Positions 43,953 to 57,219 of a stretch of DNA of 64,000 bases are shown piece after piece; within the stretch, counting starts at the first letter, position 1; each line of letters begins with the position of its first letter. Location: assembly GCA_020736575.1 (NCBI GenBank), contig JAGPYM010000009.1:186001-250000 (forward strand). Reading direction: 5' to 3'. The position numbers and the translations under genes were made by a program. This DNA comes from Thelonectria olida (taxonomy: Eukaryota > Ascomycota > Sordariomycetes > Hypocreales > Nectriaceae). The notes beneath the pieces are model-generated. The model saw nothing but the letters and a program-made list of their open reading frames with translations, was not told the origin of the DNA and made no database searches.

Positions 43953-46900
43953 ATGTCAAAGCCCAACCACCGGGCAAAACTCGCTGAGCTTCGAGCCCTT
44001 CGCAAGTCGGGCAAGAAGGCCTTTGACAACTACGAGGTCGAAGATGTCGACAACCTCTACGATGAGGTTGACGAGGCCGGCTACAAGAAGATTGTTCGAG
44101 ATCGACTAGATCGAGACGATTTCGTCGTCGACGATAATGGCCAAGGCTACGCTGATGATGGCCGCGAAGAATGGGACCGAGTCCAGACATATGATGATGA
44201 CAGCGAAGAGGACGACAGAGTCGCCCGTGGCAGGCCAAGCAAAGCTGGTCAGTTGATGCCGCAAGAGATATTCATTTCTCATCACCATTAACAACTTCAA
44301 CAGCCAAAAAGAACCGCCAGGAGGAAGAAGCAAAGCGAGATGCCAACGACCGAGACATCAGCGAATATTTCAAGAAGGGTGCCGGCAAGACCCAGCCCAA
44401 ACCCAAGGTAGAACTCCCTTAAGCTCAACTCCCGCAACACCGCCAGCTAATCCACTGTGATAGCCAGTAAAGACAAAGGCCGAAGTCGACTTCATGGCCG
44501 ATCTCCTCGGCGAGGTCGACAGTAACATCCCCGCGCCAGCCCCTCGAATCTCGAAAATTGAAAGATCCGGCGGTCGTCGCAAGGCCAGGGCCCTCTCACC
44601 TGCTCCTGAGCCTGTTCCCAAGAAGTCAAAGACGCTCGATACCCGATTACCATCGCCACCTCCGGCAGCCTTTGAGACAGATGATGATAGCTTCATTCCT
44701 CCCCTTGACGACGAACCTCTCGATCTCCCCGACGTGCCCATGAGCGATCCCGCCCCCTCTTCCCCTGCAGCCAAGGTTGCCCAACGAAAAGCCCAAACCA
44801 AGAAGGAGCACGAAGACGACGACGATGAAGATATGATGGAGGTGGCCCACGCCGGCGCAATCAAGACGGCGAGTGTCAATTTGGCCAGCTCGAGACCAGT
44901 CAAGAAACTCCTCCATCCAAAGCCGCACCCTTCGCCACTCAGCTCTTCCCCTGTCAAGGCGGCTGATTCGCAAGTGGACTCGTCATCTTGGAACAATCTC
45001 ACACAAAGGCTCAACGTCGTCACTTCCACAGCCGAGGCTAGGGGCATCGGCAAGATTGACCACAAAGACGCCGTTGAGGAGGATGGAAGCCTTAACTTCT
45101 TCTGGACCGACTACACCGAGATCAACGGTAGCTTATGCTTGTTTGGCAAGGTTTTGAACAAGAAAACGAGGACCTATGTCAGCTGCTTTGTCAAGGTTGA
45201 CAATATCCTCCGAAAGTTATACTTTTTGCCCCGAGATCACCGTGTCTCTGATGGCGAGGAAAACGAGGAGCAAGTGGACATGATGAATGTCTATGATGAG
45301 GTTGATGGCTTGATGACTAAGATGAACGTGGGCATGTACAAGATCAAAGCCTGCACTCGCAAGTATGCATTTGAACTACCAGGCGTCCCCAAGGAGGCAC
45401 AGTACATGAAGCTGTTTTACCCATATACCAGTAAGTTCTGAAGTCTTGTCTAATTGTTGCGAGAGCAGTTTGACTGACCGTCCCCACAGAGCCACCGGTC
45501 GAGAACAAGCCTGGAGAGACATATTCACATGTCTTTGGCACCAACACTGCCCTCTTCGAGCAGTTTGTTCTCTGGAAAAACATCATGGGCCCCTGCTGGC
45601 TTAAGATTGAGGATGCTGACTTCAGCAGCATCAAGAATGCCTCTCACTGCAAGCTGGAGGTCCTTGCCGAGCACCCCAACATGATTTCTACTGTGAGCGA
45701 TGCCGACAACATGGACGCCCCCCCGATGACTCTCATGAGCGTCGCCCTTCGAACTGCTTTCAATGCAGACGCAAATAAGCAGGAAATCCTAGCTATCAGC
45801 GCGAGGATCTACGAAAAGGTGTCACTCAGCGACACCACCCCTGCAGAAAAGCTGCCATGCCGAACCTTCACAGTGATTCGCCCTCACGGATCAGGCTTCC
45901 CCCTTGGGTTTGACCATGTTGCCAAGGGGCGGAAGCAGGGTCTCATCGTGCTGAAGAAGACGGAAGCGGAAATCTTGAGCTTCTTCTTAGCCCAAGTAGA
46001 CGTCGCGGACCCTGATGTCATCCTTGGTCATCAACTGGAGGGTGTTGATTATAGCATTCTACTCAACCGCTTACATGAAAAGAAGATCCACCAGTGGTCG
46101 CGCCTCGGCAGATTCCGCAGGAGAGACTGGCCAGCTTCCATCGGCAAAGTAGGTGGTAATGTGTTTGCGGAGCGTCAAATTATTGCAGGCCGCCTGCTAT
46201 GCGACCTTGCCAACGACGCTGGAAAGTCCGTAATGTTTAAATGCCAGTCCTGGAGCTTGACGGAGATGGTCAGCCTGTACCTTGCTGGTGACAACCGTCG
46301 CCTCGAGTTTGACAACGAAGCTGCATTGGGCAGCTGGGCTAAGGAAAAGCAAGGCCTGCTGAACTATATCACTCATATGGAGGCTGACACGCATTATATC
46401 GCTGCTTTGGCCTTGGGCGTCCAGATGCTACCCCTGACCAAGGTCTTGACCAACCTCGCAGGCAACTCTTGGGCCAGAACTCTTACCGGAACCCGAGCGG
46501 AACGGAACGAATACATTCTGTTGCATGAATTCCACCGCAACAAATACATCTGTCCGGACAAGCAAACCTTCCGCGGTCGTCAGAAGGTTGAGGAGGAGCA
46601 AGACGGCGAGGGAAAGAAGAAGGACAAGTACAAGGGAGGTCTTGTCTTCGAGCCAGAGAAGGGCCTCTATGACAAGTTTGTGCTTGTCATGGACTTCAAC
46701 TCTCTATACCCTTCCATCATCCAAGAGTTCAACATCTGCTTCACCACTGTAGATCGGACAGGCTCGGTAAGCTCATCTTATATTAGTAATGTCACATTTC
46801 ATGGCAATGGCTAACATGTCCCTAGACTGAAGATGAAGAGGCAGTTCCTGAGGTGCCAACTAGCCAGGACCAGGGCATTCTTCCCAGGCTCATTGCTACA

Positions 46901-48562
46901 CTCGTTAGCCGACGTCGTCAAGTCAAGAGTCTAATGAAGGACAAGACTGCCACCGCTGAACAGCTTGCCACATGGGACATCAAGCAGCTGGCCTTGAAGC
47001 TGACCGCCAATTCCATGTACGGATGCTTGGGTTATACCAAGTCCCGCTTCTATGCTCGTCCGCTGGCCATCTTGACGACGTACAAGGGTCGTGAAATTCT
47101 CCGTAGTACCAAGGAGCTCGCCGAAAGCAAGTCTCTTCAGGTCATCTACGGTGATACTGATTCCGTCATGATCAATGCGAACGTGGACAATGTCGCCGAT
47201 GCGCTCAAGGTGGGACACGAGTTCAAGAAGGCAGTCAACGACCAGTACAGGCTGCTAGAGATCGACATTGACAACATCTTCCGCCGCATCCTGCTTCAGG
47301 CAAAGAAGAAGTATGCTGCTATCAACCTCGTCGAGAAGGATGGTAAGTACGTCGAGAAGATGGAGGTCAAGGGTCTTGACATGAAGCGTCGCGAATACTG
47401 CGCTCTGTCCAAAGAGATCTCCAAGCACCTCCTGGACGAGATCCTCTCTGGAGATGACACGGAGGTGTCCGTTGCACGCATCCACGAGTATCTTCGTGAA
47501 ATCGCTGGCAAGATGCGCGAACAGACGATCCCTGTTCCAAAGTACATCATCTATACACAGCTTGGAAAGGCACCCAAAGAGTATCCCAACGCCGACTCCA
47601 TGCCTCAGGTGCAAGTCGCACTTCGTGAGCTGGCTCGTGGCAAGACAGTCCGCAAAGGCGATGTCATCTCCTACATCATCACCGGCGATGGCAAGAGCTC
47701 GGAACCAGCACCCAAGCGAGCCTACGCTCCTGCAGATCTCAAGGCCGACTCGAGCCTGATTCCGGATGTCGAGTGGTATATTGGCAAGCAGATCTTTCCT
47801 CCTGTCGAGCGTCTCTGTGCCAACATTGTCGGCACTTCGACTTCGCAACTGGCCGAGCAGCTTGGTCTGGATGTCCGCAGGTACAACACGTTCCAGAATC
47901 AGCAGAACAGCTCGAGTAACGACCTCGAGATTCATCCCCTTGACTCTCAGATTCCTGACGATGTCCGCTTCGCCGAGTGTGCTCGCCTCTCTATCCGCTG
48001 CCGTAAGTGCAAGGCTAGCTCCCCATTTGAAGGCCTCGCGGCTTCTTCCGACCACGTCTCAGCGGCAGGCATTCTCTGTCCCTCTTGTGGCGCTACCATC
48101 TCTACTATCTCCATCGTTGCCCAAGTCGAACACGCCGTCCGCACCGAGACGACCCGCTACTATGAAGGCTGGCTCGTCTGCGACGACTCGCAATGCGGCA
48201 ATCGCACACGCCAGATGAGCGTCTATGGCTCGCGATGTTTGGGACCCAAGGGTCTCGCTCGCGATTGTCTTGGCCGCATGCGCTACGAGTACACCGAGAA
48301 GGCGGTTTACAACCAGCTCCTCTACTTTGCCAGTCTTTGGGATGTCGACAAGGCGCGCACAAAGGCGAACTCAGAGTCGGAGGATGTCTCTCGTCAAAAT
48401 CGCGACAAGATCCTCGCTCTTGCTGAACACAACCGCATGCGCTTCACGACCATCAAGAGCGTTGTGGACAAGTACCTCGACAAGTGCGGCCGCCAATGGG
48501 TCGCCATGGACACGCTCTTTGCCAAGCTGGGCTTTCACAAGGCACTGCTGGGCACGGTATGA
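43953..48562 (+). CDS. POL1: DNA polymerase alpha catalytic subunit
   Basis: Family B polymerase of the polymerase alpha-primase complex, which extends RNA primers at origins and on the lagging strand. Exons are 43953-44247, 44304-44407, 44464-45430, 45490-46766 and 46826-48562; the product is 1459 aa, the normal length. The N-terminal acidic/basic domain (AKLAELRALRKSGKKA, DISEYFKKG) is the region that binds partner proteins. Catalytic motifs are intact: DFNSLYPSII at about 857, KLTANSMYGCLGY at about 939 and YGDTDS at about 989. The exonuclease region is degenerate, as in all alpha polymerases. Two C-terminal cysteine modules (CRKCKAS...CPSCG; CDDSQCGNRTRQ) bind the B subunit and metal. The start at 43953 gives the conserved MSKPNHRAKLAELRAL; an in-frame ATG at 43917 is less likely. 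Confidence 0.97.
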
Positions 48563-49816
48563 ATCTGAAATGGAGCTGCCAACTCAAGGCTAGATGGAAG
48601 GAAGGGTCGGAAATATGGCTGTATCAACGGGATATTGGAAACAGGCGTTTAACTCGTGCCAGGAGTCGATGGGATTTGGGAGCTTGGCCTCGAGATATGA
48701 TTACTCGATATTTGTAGCTGCGAGCTTGGTACGGTTCTATGTGTAATGAGTGGAGGTTCGAATTGTATAGCAGGGAGGAAAAGGAGTTTGGGAGTTGAGG
48801 GCCCTTGCAAGCCAAGGGCGATATTACATGTAGCTGTGCACCATCATAGATTCGTTCTCAGGATAAGTTTTCTCATCTACAAGGTCACTTGAACTGAGTT
48901 TTCTATAACGCTAGGGGTATTGAAATAAGTCATATTAGGTCACTAAGTTGCTCAAGATTTGCATAAAATATGTATTTCTGCCTATGGCTCAAGTCCCTCG
49001 AAATTAGATGATATACGGCAAAGCAATCAATCAAAAGACCATTCGATCTGGATAAACCTCATCCACACATCGATTCGACAGAAAAGACGAGCAAGAAGGA
49101 TGAGACTGTTGGCGACCAGCCCATCCCCTCCGTCGTCTCCTCCGCATACAATGCATAGATTGAGAGGCGAGAGCCATGGTGACGAGGCATCATGTAGAGT
49201 TGACCTTCCAAACCGACTCCTAGCACCTCGTCCTGATCGAAGCAACATCTAAAGCCAGCGAAGGGGACTTTGAGGCCAGAGGCTGATTCCAGAAAAATCG
49301 CAAGAGGCAGAAATCCATCATCATCAAGTCCGGCCGTTGCGACTCAACTTTTGCCCCTATTCCCTTTTGCTTCCCCTTCATCCGTTCTCTCAAAACCATC
49401 CATCCACCGGCCCTTGGGAACGTGACATGGGCTCGATGGATACAAGGTATCATACTCTTCTCCCCAATAAACCCCAGTTTCCGATCCCGAAATCCAGTGC
49501 GTGCGCGCATGCGTGCCGATACACAGCAATGAAAACCGCCTCCTAGCCCTGAAGACCCTGAATCCTCCACAACATTAGGTAGGAATTGGAAAAGAACACA
49601 CTTGGTGCATGCTGAGAAGGTAAAATGTGAACACAATGATGAAAAAAAGCGATGGCTCCCCTGATGAAGGGATATCCGTCTGTCTATGAGGGCGAGGTAT
49701 CATGGTTCAAAATGCGTGCTCAAACTTTTAGGACACGTCTGCTGAAGCCTGTAAATGCAAGAAAACACAGCCCCGACCTGGTCTATCATCCGAAATGCAA
49801 GATAATCAAGGAAAAT
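48563..49816. other. convergent 3' region, POL1 / eIF4G
   Basis: 1.25 kb between converging genes. No conserved coding sequence. Probably 3' untranslated sequence of both genes plus spacer. Confidence 0.5.
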
Positions 49817-52800
49817 CTACTTCTTGTCGCTGTCAGGCATGACCTTGGACAATGCTGGAGAGACGGATGTAGACGGAGGTGAGGCCGGGTGATCGTTGTC
49901 CATGTTTGCGAGGAGGCTGTATCACATGTTAGCTCATGGCCATATTTGACAGTAAACATTGTCAACTTACCTGAAAGCGTTAAGATGAGAAGTAGTAGTG
50001 GGAGGAGTTCCGGTACGGGAAGAGGCACCAGAGTCCTCGCCAGGGCGGCCAAGAGAGCCACCGGGGCCGAGACGTCGTCCGCTGTTGCTACGAGACGAGA
50101 ACATCGACGTAGGACCCAACGTGATGTTGCCGCTGGAAGTTCTGTTGGCAGAACCCTTAAGTCGGCGAAGGTCGTCCATACCGACCTGGTTGCTGGCCTG
50201 CTGGGCATAGCCGGCAGAGAAGTTGCGGGCGTCGCCACGTCCGACGGGAGGGCGACCACCTCCACGGTTGTTGCCCCTGGCATTCTCCTGAGCCTTGGCG
50301 GCTTGAGCGGCCTCGGCCTCAAGTCGGACCTCATCAAGCGTCTTGGGTCCCTTGTTGGCCTCCTTAGAGTGCCAGTTTTGCTTTCGAAGATCAATGACAT
50401 CCATCAGCATGAACTTCATTCGGCTCTGGAGCTCGGGCATATCGGCCATGTTCTGGATGCGTTGGAAGTAGGCATCCATCAGAGGACGACCCTTCTCAGT
50501 AGCGTCGAGGTTGGCACCAATCGTCCGGAGCAGCTTGCTGAGCGACTCAATCTCAGTCTCATCGGGAACTCCCTTATAGTCGACGAGCTTGTGCACACAC
50601 TCGTGCATGATGCGTTCAGTCAGCATTCCCAATTTGTACAGCTCACCAATGAACTGAACAAGACCAAGACCACGACGCTTGGCGGCGGCAGCGATGTAGT
50701 ACTCGTCCGACATAAGCGCAGCCTCGCCAGGTTTCTTAGCACCATCCTCCTCTGGCTTCTCAGGGAGTGTCGTAGACCAACCACGCTCGAACTCCTCCTG
50801 ACATCTGTTGAGAAGGTACTTTCGGAATAGGTTACCACCATTGACGACGTTGCCATTCTTGTCCTTAATACGCTCATCGCGAACTTCTGGGCTCATAGTC
50901 TCCAGCATACGCTTGCAGAACTTGGCATACATCGAAGCCCAGTGAGCTTCATCGGTGGCCTTCTCAAAAGTGAGCTGAATAACCTGCCGGAGAGTTCGAC
51001 CATCAGATTCGTCCTTGGACTGGGAAGCAATCTCCAGGATCTGGTCGGCGATTTTATCAAACTTCTCGGGCGTCATCTTGTTGAGAGCAGCCTTGACCTT
51101 CCTCTGGACCAGCTCAGGATCGAGGTAGCCAGAAGGAGCGCCGGTGGCACTCTTGCCAACACTGGATGGCTTCCAACCGGTAGCCGTAATGGCAATGGGC
51201 TTGACCTCCTGGCCAGCGGTCAGAGGCATGGTCTTAGCAGCCTGAGCCTCCTTGGCGTTATAGTCATTGCGTCGGCTACCACCGCGAGTAGATCGGCTAG
51301 ACTGGCGAGGGGAGTTGGGCATGTTGGACTGCGAGGATGTGCGAGACATGCTAGCGGATCCGGGAAATGCGCCGCCAGGTCCTCGGAAGGATTGCATTGG
51401 GTTACCTTGGGGTCGAGGCATGGTACCACTAGACATAGCAAATCGAGCCTCCGAGCTGGTACCGGGGGGAAGAGTCCGACCGGGGGGAGCACCGAAGGAA
51501 CCCATGGCAAAGCCATTGCCACGAGAGGGCTGGCGGGCAGAGTTGGGAGTCTGACCTCGATTTGAAGCGGATCGATCATTGTCGCCAATGAGCGACTTGA
51601 CCTGCTGGTGGAACTCCAGTGACGGTTGCTCAGTGAAGACCTTCTGGAACTGGAGCAAGAAGCTGGCATCGTACTTGAAAGTCTTGCCCTTCTTCGCAAC
51701 AGCGGCATTCAGGGACGGGTTGGGAGACTTGATGCCTTCAGGGTAGATATCCTGCTCAATGACCTTGAGGAAGCGAGCCGACTTGAGGGACTGCAGGGCA
51801 GCACTGGGCTGCGCAGGCTCGATGGGCTTAGTGCTCAGAGGAGCAAGGTTGAGAGCGGCGGGCTTAGGTCCACGCTTTTCGGCAGTAGTTGGCTTCTGAT
51901 CAGCCGCAGAAGAGGCCTTGCCACCGATCTTCATGCCAGCAAGCTTGTCGGTCACAGAATCGACCTTGTCGGCTTCCTTAGGCTCCTTGCCCGAGCGAGC
52001 AGCAGCTAGAGCTTCGGCAACTGACATGGTCTTGGTCTCGCCTTGTTGGCGTCGCTTCTCCTTTTCTTCTTCGAGACGCTCCATCTCACGCTCCTGTTCG
52101 CGAAGCTTTTGGTCGGCATTGGCAGCATTCGTCTTGCGGTCCTCCTCAGCCTTAGCCTTGGCGGCGGCCTTCTCGATTTCGGCCTTCTTCTTGTACTCTT
52201 CGGCTGCAGCCTCACGTCGAGCATCCTCTTCTTCCATCTCACGGATGATTCGCTCCATCTCATCCTCATCAGGATCACTGCTCTGAGCAGGCTCGGCAGG
52301 CTTCTCTGTAGGCTTCTCGGCAGGCTTCTCAGCAGGCTTCTCGGCAGGCTTCTCTGCCTCCTTGGTGGGCTCAGCAGGCTTCTCTTCGGCCTTGGCCGCG
52401 GGTTCATCCTTCTTGGGCTCCTCAACGGGCTTCTTCTCCTCGACCTTCACAGGAGCGGGCTCAGCCTTGACCTCGGGGGTATTAGCTGCGGCAGCCTCAG
52501 CAGCCTTGGCGGCCTCTTCTTTCTCCTTCTTAGCCTTCTCTTCTGCGTCCCTCTGGGGCGCTTGGGTGGCCTGCTTAATCTTCTCCTTCAGCTCATCCTG
52601 GATCTCCTTGGCGGTCTTGTGATGAGTGGCACGGCTGTCAGTGCGGCCATGCGAAGGGGTAGATGACTTGGGAGGAGGAGTGGGCGTAGACGTCACAACA
52701 GGAGGAGTCTTGGATTGAGAGATGCTGGGAGAGGGGGAAGCCGGAGCCTTGAATGAAGAAGTATCAACGACCTCACCCGCAAGATTCTTGATTTGAATCG

Positions 52801-54490
52801 CGGCGCTCCTCCTAGGCATGACGAAGTTGTTGCTCGAAACGGGCTTTGGCTGGGCATTTTGTGGCTGAGGTGTCGACGAAACGATGACGGGCTGGTTTTG
52901 TGGGTTCGCGCTGGAAGGTCGCTCAGGCTGAGAAGGTGTTCGTGACATTGAATGGCTCTGCTGGTGGTAGGCAGGGGCCACAAAGGGCTGGTTGTAGCCT
53001 GGCGAGTTGTTCTGAGGGGGGGCCATGTAGGGCATGTTGTTGTACGCGCCATAAGGCATCGCAATTGGTCGTCCGTAGCTATCAACCTGCGGCTGGGGCG
53101 GGTAGCCGAAGTTCTGATTTTTCAAAGTTAGCATGTATTCAAATAAACCGTGCTCTGGCGAAAGATCAAGAGATTGCGAGCTGATTCGAGTCGAATTCTC
53201 TGTTGTTAGAGGAGCGTGCTCCGTTGCCATCTTGGCAGTTCTAGGACGACGTTGGCGCTGGCTGAAGTCGTTTCCAAACTTTTCTCTTGTGGTGGAATCT
53301 GGTAGACGCCCCGCTTGGAGCGACTTATCCATCTCACGTCGAAGTTTGTTCTTTTTGAGGGATTTGGAAGACAATTTATGAGGCTGAGTATGAAGAAAAG
53401 GGGTAGGTACTTGTTGGTGTTGTGTGCCCAAGGGAGGCGCGTAGTGGTAATTCGGGGGAGTTTGCATCGACATATTTGGCTGCATGGCGGCGGGAGCCAT
53501 ATTGGGGGTGTTCGGCATCGAAGGGACGAGAGCGGGGCTTCGGTTCGGTTGAGGAGAATTAGGATACGGCATGTTTCGAGGTTGAGGAGTGAAAGCAGGA
53601 GGCATGCCTCCACGACCCTGTCCGGGACCGTTGCGGAACTGGTTGTTAGGTGGATATCCCATCTGCTGGTTGTAGTTGGGGTTGAAACCGCCACGTCCAC
53701 GACCACCCTGAGGCTGGAAGTTGCCTCGACCGGCGCCAGCATTATCACCCTGAGCAGAGTGTCCAGACTCACGACGGAAGTGAGAGCCGGGCTGTGAGTT
53801 GGGAGGCACGGAGCCTTGTCTCATGTGGCGCTGCGGAGATAAGAAGTCAGTTCGGAGTTCACAAAAGAGTGAAGCCGATGGGCGGATGGAGAAAGTGTTA
53901 CATACCTCGCCGTCTGCGCTACTGAGACTGCCAAAGGTCATCTGTCCACTTGGCTGCTGCAGTCCGGAAGGAGGTCGGCCGCCGCTGGCGGAAGGTTGAG
54001 GGATAGGAGAAGGTGAATGTGCGGGTGAAGGCACTCGAGCGTTACTACCGGGGATAGGAATTGGGGCAGCATTGCCAGTTTGGGGAGTGCTGTGAGCCAT
54101 AGCAGGAGAGTCGAAGCCGAACTGGATGTTGGACTTGGCACCACCCACGGGGCCACCGTTGGCGACGAAGCTGTTGGGGCCGTTTGCAGCCATGGTGACA
54201 GAGCTCTTGCGAGCGTGGTCAGAACCGTTGAGGTTGCCTCGAGCAACAGCAACGGCAGGGACAGCGGGGATGACGGCTGGTTTGCCGTTCACAGGAGACG
54301 ATGAGGCGCCTTTAGCATTCTGTGCCGAAGACGACGAAGCACCAACCACGATTGGAGGGTGAGAACCGGTGGCGACTACAGGCGCCTGTGCAGGTTTCTT
54401 AGGCGCACCTGCAGCAGAGGCATAAGAAGCCGTAGTCGCGGAGGTGTTTGTCGCCGGAATGGGGTTCTGCTGGTTTGCAGGCGACGTCAT
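49817..54490 (-). CDS. TIF4631: translation initiation factor eIF4G
   Basis: Scaffold of the eIF4F cap-binding complex that links eIF4E, eIF4A and poly(A)-binding protein. Exons are 53906-54490, 49971-53830 and 49817-49916. The 75-nt first intron (gtatgt...gcag) is in frame and stop-free. The last exon supplies the conserved acidic end (VMPDSDKK). The N-terminus MTSPANQQ and SYASAAGAPKKPAQ is typical of Sordariomycetes. A Gly/Asn/Gln/Pro-rich RNA-binding half follows, then a Lys/Glu/Ala repeat and coiled region, and the eIF4E-binding motif YDASFLLQF near 51650-51673. RG-rich segments come next, then the MIF4G HEAT domain from KVKAALNKMTPEKFDKIAD to about 50400. A 297-nt in-frame segment (53114-53410) could be an intron (gtacct...atcag with a gctaac branch). 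The product is 1514 aa if retained, 1415 aa if spliced. Confidence 0.92.
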
Positions 54491-55692
54491 AAGGGGAATC
54501 GGATCGTTCGCGATGGGAGAAGTTGTTGTGGGCGGCGAGAGAGGGGGAGACAAGACGTCGAGGGCACCGAGGGTCGGGTGGTCGAAGACTCGAGTGGGAA
54601 AGGGCCTGCGAGCGACAATAAAGTCGAAGAGGCAAGAAAAGGTAACGAGTCGCGAGAATGCAAACGCAACGGCGAGCGATGGACAGTCGTTGAGGCGGCT
54701 CGACGATTAGATTCGAGGTCGGGCCGTACAAAGACTGAAAAACAAGGAGTGAAGGGTCGAGACCGGCAAAGGCAATCGCAGGCGTCTGAGACAGGCTACG
54801 ATGCGGCGCAACGGCGTCGAAAGGAGGAAACAAAAGAACCTGAGGGGAGAGAGTCCTTCGGGTGTTCACAAACACAGGACAAAGTTTCCAATGCGGGTGC
54901 AAATGGAAATGGGGTCGGGTAAGAAGAATTTCCACCGGACCAGGGAGGTTAGTTGAAGTGGTGAAGATCAGAAAGAGTCGACAAAAAAAAATTTGAGCAG
55001 AGGGAATCTGATATGGGCGGGAAGGGGCGAGGGAGAGAGGGGGGGGGTGCAGTTCGAAAAAAAGAAGTGCCCCCCAGGGCTTGGTGGTCAGGGCTGTCTG
55101 GTGCTGGGCAGCTGGTGACAGTCCAACCGGGAGAAGTCGCGTTTACTGTGAATGGTCAGACAATTAGTACAGTGCGTTTGCGAGGATTCAGTGCTGTTTG
55201 TACAGTAGATTTTGATGGTGTAGTGGTCTCCACACTGTGAGCTGGTACAGTGAGGGGAGTCTAGGGCAAGAGTCAGTGCCACCTCCAGGCTCCTCCATGG
55301 GGAGTTCGCCGTTTATTTGTAGCTATTGCAGAATTTCCAGACGAAAGGTTTGTTCGTTTTTCCAGAGCCTATTCTACAGAACTTGAGGTGATGAGAGGCG
55401 GAACTCCAAAACAAAATATATCGTCCTCAAAGCCAAATGCAAAAGAGGATGAACACAGCCTGTGCTCTGCTAACTTATTAATGAATTTCTCCATCCATTT
55501 GCCCACAAGGCCACAAGGGGCCATTCGGTTGCTACGTCAAATAACGTCAATCCCCGCGCGGAAGGAGGGCACGCTAAGATGATACCTCCCACCGAAAGTA
55601 CCCACTCGGCGTGGCAGACAGATACCGCCTGGAACCCGAGTGGGCGGGACGGAGCGGTACGTACCATGTTGAAGAGATGGAAAATGGGTGAG

Positions 55693-55716
55693 AACAACAA
55701 CAACAACAACAACAAC
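55693..55716 (+). repeat. (AAC)8 microsatellite
   Basis: Eight perfect AAC units in non-coding sequence upstream of the eIF4G gene. Confidence 0.9.
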
Positions 55717-57196
55717 CCCTAACACAGTGCCTACGAACAGTCGCCATTGAGTGCAAACGGTGAAATGAGTGAGACGAGCAGCCCATTCATAATTCAGCTC
55801 GATCGTACGGTACGTGCAAACTAAACTAACGTACGAGGGAGAATTATAACAACCACATCTTCAACAAGCTGCCGTCTGGGGAAAAAAAAAAAAAGTTAAG
55901 GGGCGACTGATCAACGGCTGCCGCACCCGCCAATCTTCACATGCACGGCAGGAAGAAGAATAAAATTATTAAAGCAGAAGTATCGTAAAGTCAGCCAGAG
56001 AAGCAAAAGCCAATCTCAGTTTGCAGATTCATCACAGGTGCCTCAGGTACGTCTGCATTTCTCAAGTCCCCAGCAAAGAATCGTCAGGCACGGAAGTACC
56101 TACGTATCATATCGTTTGTGTGTTACCCGTGTTGCCGGGTCTTTGATTAACTAAGGTACCTGGACTATTGATTCATCAGCGATTTCATACCTACAGGGAG
56201 CCCCAACATGCCCTTTTTACCCCGTCTGTCTATCTATCTAAATTATACGCAATTACGGCCATGGTTGTTGGCACTCTCGTAGCTTGACTCGCCGAGACGC
56301 AACTCGTTGAGCAGGCGAGTCGATAAACGGCTAGAAACATGGTGGTGATGTAATGCCAACGTCGGCCATCCCCGGTACAAGTCTCTTTCGCTGCCCGTTT
56401 GCCTTGTTGGTGGGTGACAATGGTGAATCGCAGCGGACAAGGGTCGGATGGAGAGAAGCTCCGAGCCCAAGCCGGGAGTCCATCTCATGACTTTTTCCCG
56501 ATCGATGCCTTACTACTATTACGGAGTAACGTCCAGTGAGGCTGGCATACGGTTCTGGGAATCTCATCAACGCAAATTGCCCAAGATGAACAAGGCACGC
56601 ACACACCAAACCGCGGCTCGGGCGTCGTTCAAGTCCAGACACGACAATGTCCGGGCATTATCAGGGGCTGTGATGGCAATAACAGCCTAGAATTACTACT
56701 AGTGAGAGGAGGTGAAGTGAGGTTGTGTGGTGTTTGTTTGCTTGAATTGTGATCAACCGACTTCTTTGTTCTCGAATATCCAAACATGGCTCGAGTGTGG
56801 GCCAGTCATGCTGAAGCGATCAAGTGCATGTTGGATCGATCATGATTTCATTTGGTTGGCGTCGTCTCAGCATCTCTGCCTCGCATCTCGGGATCGGCTC
56901 GTTCGCCCTCCTTTCAGATACTGCCCTCAAGACGCTGTACTACGCCACGCCACAAAGAGTGACTCATTCTTGCTGCTCACTTTCTTGCCCGGCTTTGGGG
57001 TCAGTCAGTCCACCACCGCTAAGCCCTCGGTTCCTTTATCTCCAAACTCCGTAACCACTACACAGGCAGCGGGCTCCAAACGGATGGCATCCAAGCATCC
57101 TCCACCCACAAAATAACTGCAGTATGTACTCACTAACAGATGGGCCTGCGGTATGCACGAAGCGAGATATTGTGCGCTGGCCTTTGCCTTTTTTGC

Positions 57197-57219
57197 TTTT
57201 TTTTTTTTTTTTTTTTTTT
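57197..57219 (+). repeat. T23 homopolymer
   Basis: Uninterrupted run of 23 T on the plus strand inside the gene-free 4-kb region; flanked by GCC/TTTTGC on the left and AAAC on the right. Could be a trace of a reverse-transcribed poly(A) tail, but no recognisable element body is attached. Confidence 0.9.

Noticed and set aside
47255..48055. 266-codon minus-strand open frame
   Set aside because: Antisense of the POL1 catalytic and C-terminal region; no independent features.
48750..48775. GGTTCGAAT string resembling a tRNA B box
   Set aside because: No matching T-stem, A box or acceptor stem could be formed around it; no tRNA called.
52043..52666. Plus-strand Leu-rich frame of 207 codons
   Set aside because: Antisense of the Lys/Glu/Ala repeat region of eIF4G, which reads as Leu/Phe/Ser on the other strand; a false membrane protein.
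57197..57219. T23 as end of a retroelement
   Set aside because: No reverse transcriptase remnant, target-site duplication or element body could be recognised beside it, so it is listed only as a homopolymer.
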